From assembly GCA_021778805.1 (NCBI GenBank), contig JAJYBV010000022.1:1-42379 (forward strand): a stretch of DNA of 42,379 nt, written 5' to 3'. The stretch comes from Chloroflexota bacterium. GTDB lineage: Bacteria > Chloroflexota > Ktedonobacteria > Ktedonobacterales > JACDGC01. Position 1 is the stretch's first letter. Every line of letters begins with the position of its first letter. The position numbers and the translations under genes were made by a program. Under the pieces are notes generated by a model that saw only the letters and a program-made list of their open reading frames with translations, ran no database searches and was not told the origin of the DNA. Below, piece by piece: positions 37,133 to 42,379 of this stretch.

Positions 37133-38698
37133 CTACGGAGCAGTAACTTGGAAGTTCGGCTCGGTAGTTTGCGCTATGCATGGAAGCGTCGGCGCGGTTG
37201 TAGGATTATCCCAAAACGTTTCTACCACACTGATAGAGCATTTATCCCCTTGAAAATCGGAGAGGAATACTCCATGACCGGTTCCTTTAAAAAATTCAAC
37301 AAAACTGTTTGGCAGCTCACTATGCACCAAATTGCCGTTTGCCGGCGGTGTAATAGGATCATATTCGCCTTCCATAATGAGGGTTGGAATATTGCTGGTA
37401 ACCGGCTGGAAAAAGTTTTGCGGTACCTTTGGAGTATTCCAAATAGCGCACGCTTGTATATATCCTTCCATGCTGATTTGCTGATCGGGGCGAATGGCCG
37501 CAGGGTATGCCTGTGATGCTTGATCGACCTGCTGGGTAGTGTCATTTTCCTCACTGCAAACGACCGAAAAATACACACCATAACTTGTAGAATTATCAAA
37601 AGTTAATCCGCCGAACAATTGGGATGTAAGTGAATTAACAGTGATGTTACCTTGGCTTACTTGGTTAATTACTGCCGGAATAAACTCAATGCCGGGTGTG
37701 TAATAGAATATTTGGTAGAGCAGCCCCACTAAAGAATCACCATTAAATAAAACCGTATAGGTATTGTTATCTACCGAATCGACTGTTTGAAAGGTGATAG
37801 GGTTCGCTTGCAGCTTGGCGTATAAACTGTATAACGTATTTGCCAAATTTGGATATGCAGCCGAACACGTTGCGTTGCTTGCGCAGCCTTGATATAATTG
37901 GTTAAATACCCGCGCTGTGCTGGTGGGAATGCTGGTAATGAAGTCAATTTGCGGCGGAATGGTTGAATCTAAAATAACGCTGTGAACACCCTGTGGAAAT
38001 GCCCGCATAATTTCCAGCGCTACCCGCGTGCCGTAAGAAACACCATAAACATCAGCTTGCTTATATCCTGTTGCAAAAATAAGATCGTGGATATCTGCGG
38101 CGTCGTTATAGGTAGTATAATCGGCAAGATTAATCCCTTCACCGGTTAACTGTGCCTTGCATTGCGTTAATGCTTGGTTTTGCAGCGTATTCCCCTGCTG
38201 AGCCGAAATGTTTTCATCCAAAGTGGAAGTTTGCAGCGCCGTTAATTGCGGACATGACAGATTCGGCTGCGAATACCCCGTGCCTCGCTGATCTACTAAT
38301 ATCATATCGCGATCGCCGATGATTGCCGGATCCTGCATCAGCAGCGGCGCAAAATCTTGAATAATCCGGCCGCCCGGCCCGCCCTGCAAAAAGATCATAG
38401 GGATAGGGCTTGGTTTTGCCGCCGTGGATTTGAATATTGCAACAGCGATTTTAATCATATTATTACTGTTTGGGTTTACCTGATCTGCCGGAACAGCGAC
38501 AAATCCGCAGATGACGGTTTTACCGTCGATAAAACTTCCGGTAACTTGAAATGGACACGCTGATTTTGTAAATACAACGCCTTTCGGCAAAACAACCGCC
38601 GACGTCGAAGATCCGGAAGATGTGGATGGGCCGCAGGAACTAATCGCCAGCGCACTAAACATAGCGATAACGGCAGCGATTTTAGTAAAACGATTCAT
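37133..38698 (-). CDS. Alpha/beta-hydrolase lipoprotein (TAP/proline iminopeptidase-like exported peptidase)
   Basis: Lipobox-like ALAISSC; LVDQRGTGYSQPNLSCPQL; GVSYGT nucleophile elbow; LIMEGEYDPITPP; GTGHGVF. Confidence 0.85.
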   Translation of the reverse strand: MNRFTKIAAVIAMFSALAISSCGPSTSSGSSTSAVVLPKGVVFTKSACPFQVTGSFIDGKTVICGFVAVPADQVNPNSNNMIKIAVAIFKSTAAKPSPIPMIFLQGGPGGRIIQDFAPLLMQDPAIIGDRDMILVDQRGTGYSQPNLSCPQLTALQTSTLDENISAQQGNTLQNQALTQCKAQLTGEGINLADYTTYNDAADIHDLIFATGYKQADVYGVSYGTRVALEIMRAFPQGVHSVILDSTIPPQIDFITSIPTSTARVFNQLYQGCASNATCSAAYPNLANTLYSLYAKLQANPITFQTVDSVDNNTYTVLFNGDSLVGLLYQIFYYTPGIEFIPAVINQVSQGNITVNSLTSQLFGGLTFDNSTSYGVYFSVVCSEENDTTQQVDQASQAYPAAIRPDQQISMEGYIQACAIWNTPKVPQNFFQPVTSNIPTLIMEGEYDPITPPANGNLVHSELPNSFVEFFKGTGHGVFLSDFQGDKCSISVVETFWDNPTTAPTLPCIAQTTEPNFQVTAP

Positions 38699-38775
38699 CT
38701 AAAATGGATAATCCTTTCAGAAAAGGAGGGATGCGTGTGTATCAACATCCCTCAGAATACAACTGATGGCGCAAA

Positions 38776-39903
38776 TTAATATTTAAAGTCTTCGGGCTTG
38801 GCTTCATGCAGAAATGCGGTGAGCAAAGCAATAGCAGCTTCTAAATCATCCAGCGAAAGCATTTCGTTTACCGTGTGCACATAGCGCGACGGCAGTGATA
38901 AGGTAGCGGAAATTGTGCCGCCACGCGCGCGTTGCATTGCCGCTGCGTCGGTTGTGCCGCCCGGCAGAATCTCCATTTGGAATGGAATCTCTTCCCGGCG
39001 AGCCAGTTCGCGCAACCCCTTCATCAATTTGTAATGCGCAATATGGCCGCCATCCATCACTTTGATTGCTACTCCGGATCCAATAGTGGTAACGGCGTCT
39101 TGTGGACTGGAGCCGGGCATCTCTACCGCTAACGTAGTATCCAGCGCAATAGTAATATCGGCGTCGGCAAAATAAGCCGCAGTTCCGGCGCCGCGCAAAC
39201 CAACTTCTTCTTGCACTGCGGCGCAAGTGTAAATAGTGGCCGATGTTTTCTTTAATCGTTTCAGTGTTTCTAACATGACAAACAAACCGGAGCGGTCATC
39301 CATCGCTTTACTGATAACGTTATCGCCTAATACCTCTAACCCGCGATCCATGGTAATAAAATCACCAATTTCAATCAATTCTTTAACCTTATCAGCCGAA
39401 AGGCCGGTATCCACAAAAAGATCGTTCAGCGTCGGCGCGCCTTCAGCTTTATCGCGCTGCAGATGAATTGGCTTGCGCGCAGGTGTCATTACGCCACGAT
39501 ACGAGCCGCTTTCGGTATGCACCCATACGCGCTGTGCAACTAATACACTGGGATCGTGTCCGCCAACCGGCTGCACCCGCAAATAGCCGTTTTCGTCGAT
39601 ATATTTTACTAAAAATCCGATTTCATCCATATGCGCGTCGATCATAATTTTAGTTTTGCCGGAGCCATGTTTAACGCCGATAACATTTCCCATTGAATCA
39701 ACTTTTATTTCGTCTACATATGGGCGCATTTCTTTAATAACTAATTCCCGAACTTGTTCTTCGCGACCGGATATTCCGGGTGTTTCGGTCAATCTTTTTA
39801 ATAAATCCAAATCAAAATTACGCTGCTTTGGCTGTGCTTCAGCTGCGTCTGCTTCTGTTTCAAAAACTGAATTTTTCTTGGAGTCTTTACCTGTTTTAGA
39901 CAT
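38776..39903 (-). CDS. M42 family metallo-aminopeptidase
   Basis: TPGISGREEQVRELV; MIDAHMDEIGFLVKYID; KAMDDRSGLF; AVQEEVGLRGA; PGGTTDAAAMQRARGG. Confidence 0.93.
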   Translation of the reverse strand: MSKTGKDSKKNSVFETEADAAEAQPKQRNFDLDLLKRLTETPGISGREEQVRELVIKEMRPYVDEIKVDSMGNVIGVKHGSGKTKIMIDAHMDEIGFLVKYIDENGYLRVQPVGGHDPSVLVAQRVWVHTESGSYRGVMTPARKPIHLQRDKAEGAPTLNDLFVDTGLSADKVKELIEIGDFITMDRGLEVLGDNVISKAMDDRSGLFVMLETLKRLKKTSATIYTCAAVQEEVGLRGAGTAAYFADADITIALDTTLAVEMPGSSPQDAVTTIGSGVAIKVMDGGHIAHYKLMKGLRELARREEIPFQMEILPGGTTDAAAMQRARGGTISATLSLPSRYVHTVNEMLSLDDLEAAIALLTAFLHEAKPEDFKY

Positions 39904-40137
39904 TATTGGTCTTCTTTCTTATCTCTGCGCGCATATACTGCGCGTTTGTTGTACTATAGTACAGTTTAACATATATAACATATATCGCTTTTGGTTTCAA
40001 TAGCAAAATCAACCCCAGGCAGTGGCAAATATGTGGCAATTTGTGAGTAATATCACACAGATGATTATGAAAATTCGGTATAGTATATAAAGCTAAATAA
40101 TCCGGCTGAAAATTCTTAAGAAAGTTGGCGCAGCCAT

Positions 40138-40401
40138 ATGGCATATATTATAACGTCGCCGTGTATAGCTGTAAAAGATGGCGCATGTGTAGACGCCTGC
40201 CCGGTAGACTGCATTCACCCCAATAAAAAGGACACTGATTTTGTGCGCTACCAGCAATTTTTTATTAATCCATTTACGTGTATAGATTGCGGCGCATGTG
40301 AGCCGGCCTGCCCTGTAATGGCAATTTTCGAAGAAGGTCTTGTTCCGGAAAGCGAGCAGCAAAGCATTGGTTTAAATCGGCAGTATTTTTTAAAAAGATA
40401 A
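40138..40401 (+). CDS. 4Fe-4S (7Fe-type) ferredoxin
   Basis: CVDACPVDCIH; CIDCGACEPACPVMAI. Confidence 0.92.
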   Translation: MAYIITSPCIAVKDGACVDACPVDCIHPNKKDTDFVRYQQFFINPFTCIDCGACEPACPVMAIFEEGLVPESEQQSIGLNRQYFLKR

Positions 40402-40591
40402 AAATACTCTCTAAAAAGCTTGCTTATGGTTTGCCGATATTTCAAAAGTTAGCTTAAAATATATCATATTGGTTTCTCTTTTTTAGTAAAATTTGCGGGA
40501 TGAAGCTGCTGGCGCCTATAAAAAGGCGCTGAACTCCGATAACCAAAACATACAAAATATGTAAAAAATGAATAGGAATTAAATATTCAAA

Positions 40592-41587
40592 ATGGATCCG
40601 CTCATTGATAGTTACGGCCGGCAGATAACGAGCATGCGAGTATCAATCACCGACAGATGTAATTTTCGCTGCCACTATTGTATGCCTGCGGATGGCTTGC
40701 CTTGGGTTCCCCGCGAAGACATACTTACCTATGAGGAAATTACCAGAATTGCCCGTATAACAGCGGCTATGGGAGTAAAAAAGATCCGCCTGACCGGAGG
40801 AGAGCCGCTGGCGCGCCGCGATCCGCATATTTTAGTAAAACAGCTGCGCGCGATCCCGCAAATTCAAAGCATTGGGCTGACGACTAACGGAACAAAACTG
40901 GATAAAGCAGCAGCAGATTTAGCCGCCGCCGGATTAACCAATTTAAATGTTAGCTTGGATTCTTTGGCGCAGCATAAATTTTTCCAAATTACCCGCCGTG
41001 ATGCGCTAGATCGTGTATTGAAGGGATTGGAAGCTGCAAAGCAATTTGCGCAGCTGCAGCCAATTAAAGTGAACGCCGTCGCCATGAAAGGGTTTACCGA
41101 AGAAGAAGTTATTCCCTTTGCGGAATTTTCCCGAACACAAGGCTTTATTGTCCGATGGATTGAGTTTATGCCGCTCGACGCAGATCAAATTTGGCGGAAA
41201 GAAGATATTTTAACCGGAGCCGAAATACTTGCAATTTTAGAAAAATACTATGGCGCGTTGATCCCTCTGCCGGCAACCTATTCGGCTGAAACCGCAAAAC
41301 GATATGGGTTCGCAGATGGTGTAGGTGAAGTGGGATTCATTAATCCAGTAAGTGAGCCTTTCTGCGCCAGCTGCGACCGCATTCGGTTAACTGCGGAAGG
41401 CGCACTGCGTACCTGCCTTTTCGCGCAAGAAGAAACTGATTTGCGCAGCATTATCCGCAATGGAGGCGCCGACGCTGATATTGAAACTGCAATTCGCGGC
41501 GCCGTGTTTAAGAAGGAGCTGAAACATTATATCGGTGATACAAAATTCCGCCGAACCAAACGCACTATGTCGATGATCGGCGGATAA
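40592..41587 (+). CDS. moaA: GTP 3',8-cyclase MoaA (radical SAM)
   Basis: RVSITDRCNFRCHYCMP; IRLTGGEPLARRD; C-terminal CASCDRIRLTAEGALRTCLF. Confidence 0.95.
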   Translation: MDPLIDSYGRQITSMRVSITDRCNFRCHYCMPADGLPWVPREDILTYEEITRIARITAAMGVKKIRLTGGEPLARRDPHILVKQLRAIPQIQSIGLTTNGTKLDKAAADLAAAGLTNLNVSLDSLAQHKFFQITRRDALDRVLKGLEAAKQFAQLQPIKVNAVAMKGFTEEEVIPFAEFSRTQGFIVRWIEFMPLDADQIWRKEDILTGAEILAILEKYYGALIPLPATYSAETAKRYGFADGVGEVGFINPVSEPFCASCDRIRLTAEGALRTCLFAQEETDLRSIIRNGGADADIETAIRGAVFKKELKHYIGDTKFRRTKRTMSMIGG

Positions 41588-41618
41588 TTTTTACAGGTAC
41601 ATTTGCTGAAACAAAATT

Positions 41619-41960
41619 TTATTCAAGCGGCAACCGGTTTCGATGCCAAGTGATAGTGCCGCCTGCAACATTTTTTACATTGGGAAAACCAGCCGAAAGC
41701 AGCATTTTCGATGCGGTAACGCTGCGATTTCCCGATTGGCAGATAACTAAAATCTCACGATCTTTAGGTAACGCCGCCATATGTTTGCGAAACTGCGTCA
41801 GCGGATAATTTTTGGAACCGCGGGCGTGCCCCGAACGAAATTCCCATTCTTCCCGAACATCTATAAATAGCGGCGCAGGACTGGTTTTCATGCGGTCTGC
41901 CGCATCCTGCACCGAAATTGATTCAACACCGCCGGATATAAGGTTATCAAAAAAACCCAT
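41619..41960 (-). CDS. Rhodanese-like domain protein
   Basis: PLFIDVREEWEFRSGHARGSKNYPL; ILVICQSGNRSVTASKML. Confidence 0.92.
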   Translation of the reverse strand: MGFFDNLISGGVESISVQDAADRMKTSPAPLFIDVREEWEFRSGHARGSKNYPLTQFRKHMAALPKDREILVICQSGNRSVTASKMLLSAGFPNVKNVAGGTITWHRNRLPLE

Positions 41961-42110
41961 GCTTTACTGCTCCTATACTGAAAAGGTGTGTATGTATGTA
42001 ATTGACCGGAGCCGCAGCGAAGTTGTTTGCGTCGCAGCGAAACATGCCGGACATAAAAAGTATTACAAAAATATATTACTATATAATAATATAATAAGTC
42101 AAGATTGAAG

Positions 42111-42379
42111 ATCAACAGAGCGGAGTACATTGAGTGCCCCATAGTGCCTGTTGTTGAACAACCGCCGCACGGTACCCATGGGTGGAGGTGGGGAGACAGG
42201 CCACACGATGATGAACTTTACTATTTTAATCAGGATGAAAACCAACAGAGCAGAGTACATTGAGTACCCCATAGCGCCTGTTGTTGAACAAACACTGACC
42301 GGCTATACACGGGTGGAGGTGGGGAAACAAGCCACACGATTCATCGTGTGGTGTTCGTTTTGTGGCCGCCCAACCACCT
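42111..42379 (+). repeat. Two partial copies of the element A left arm; second copy runs off the window
   Basis: cagagcggagtacattgagtgccccatagtgcctgttgttgaacaa (from 42111) and atgaactttactattttaatcaggatgaa...gtggtgttcg (from 42211) both match 26744-26900. Confidence 0.75.

Overview
The window is a bacterial chromosomal segment; the lineage is uncertain and Chloroflexota-like is only a guess. It contains: the 3' part of a repeat-domain plus PQQ-type beta-propeller gene; a long minus-strand flagellar operon (flgC-fliE-F-G-H-I-J-flgB-fliK-flgD-flgE); recO; tRNA-Leu(GAG) and tRNA-Val(TAC); secD-secF; gatC-gatA; a highly structured non-coding region resembling a standalone HEARO/omega-RNA with no IscB-like ORF; a HTH-STAND(NB-ARC)-TPR protein; a ureohydrolase; hisS; rsgA; an orphan fliM; a PPi-type phosphofructokinase; a phosphohexomutase; a fused pxpB-pxpC plus pxpA; clpP; an alpha/beta-hydrolase lipoprotein; an M42 peptidase; a ferredoxin; moaA; and a rhodanese. 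The signals most worth follow-up are (1) the IscB-less omega-RNA-like element after gatA, and (2) a modular family of non-coding palindromic elements (about 26.74-27.35, 32.25-32.77, 35.95-36.07 and 42.11-42.38 kb). Two of these carry internally homogenised three-unit arrays of 88-91 bp. One is flanked by a 10-bp direct repeat that coincides with the U-tract of a terminator. All calls come from reading the sequence by eye; no database search was run.
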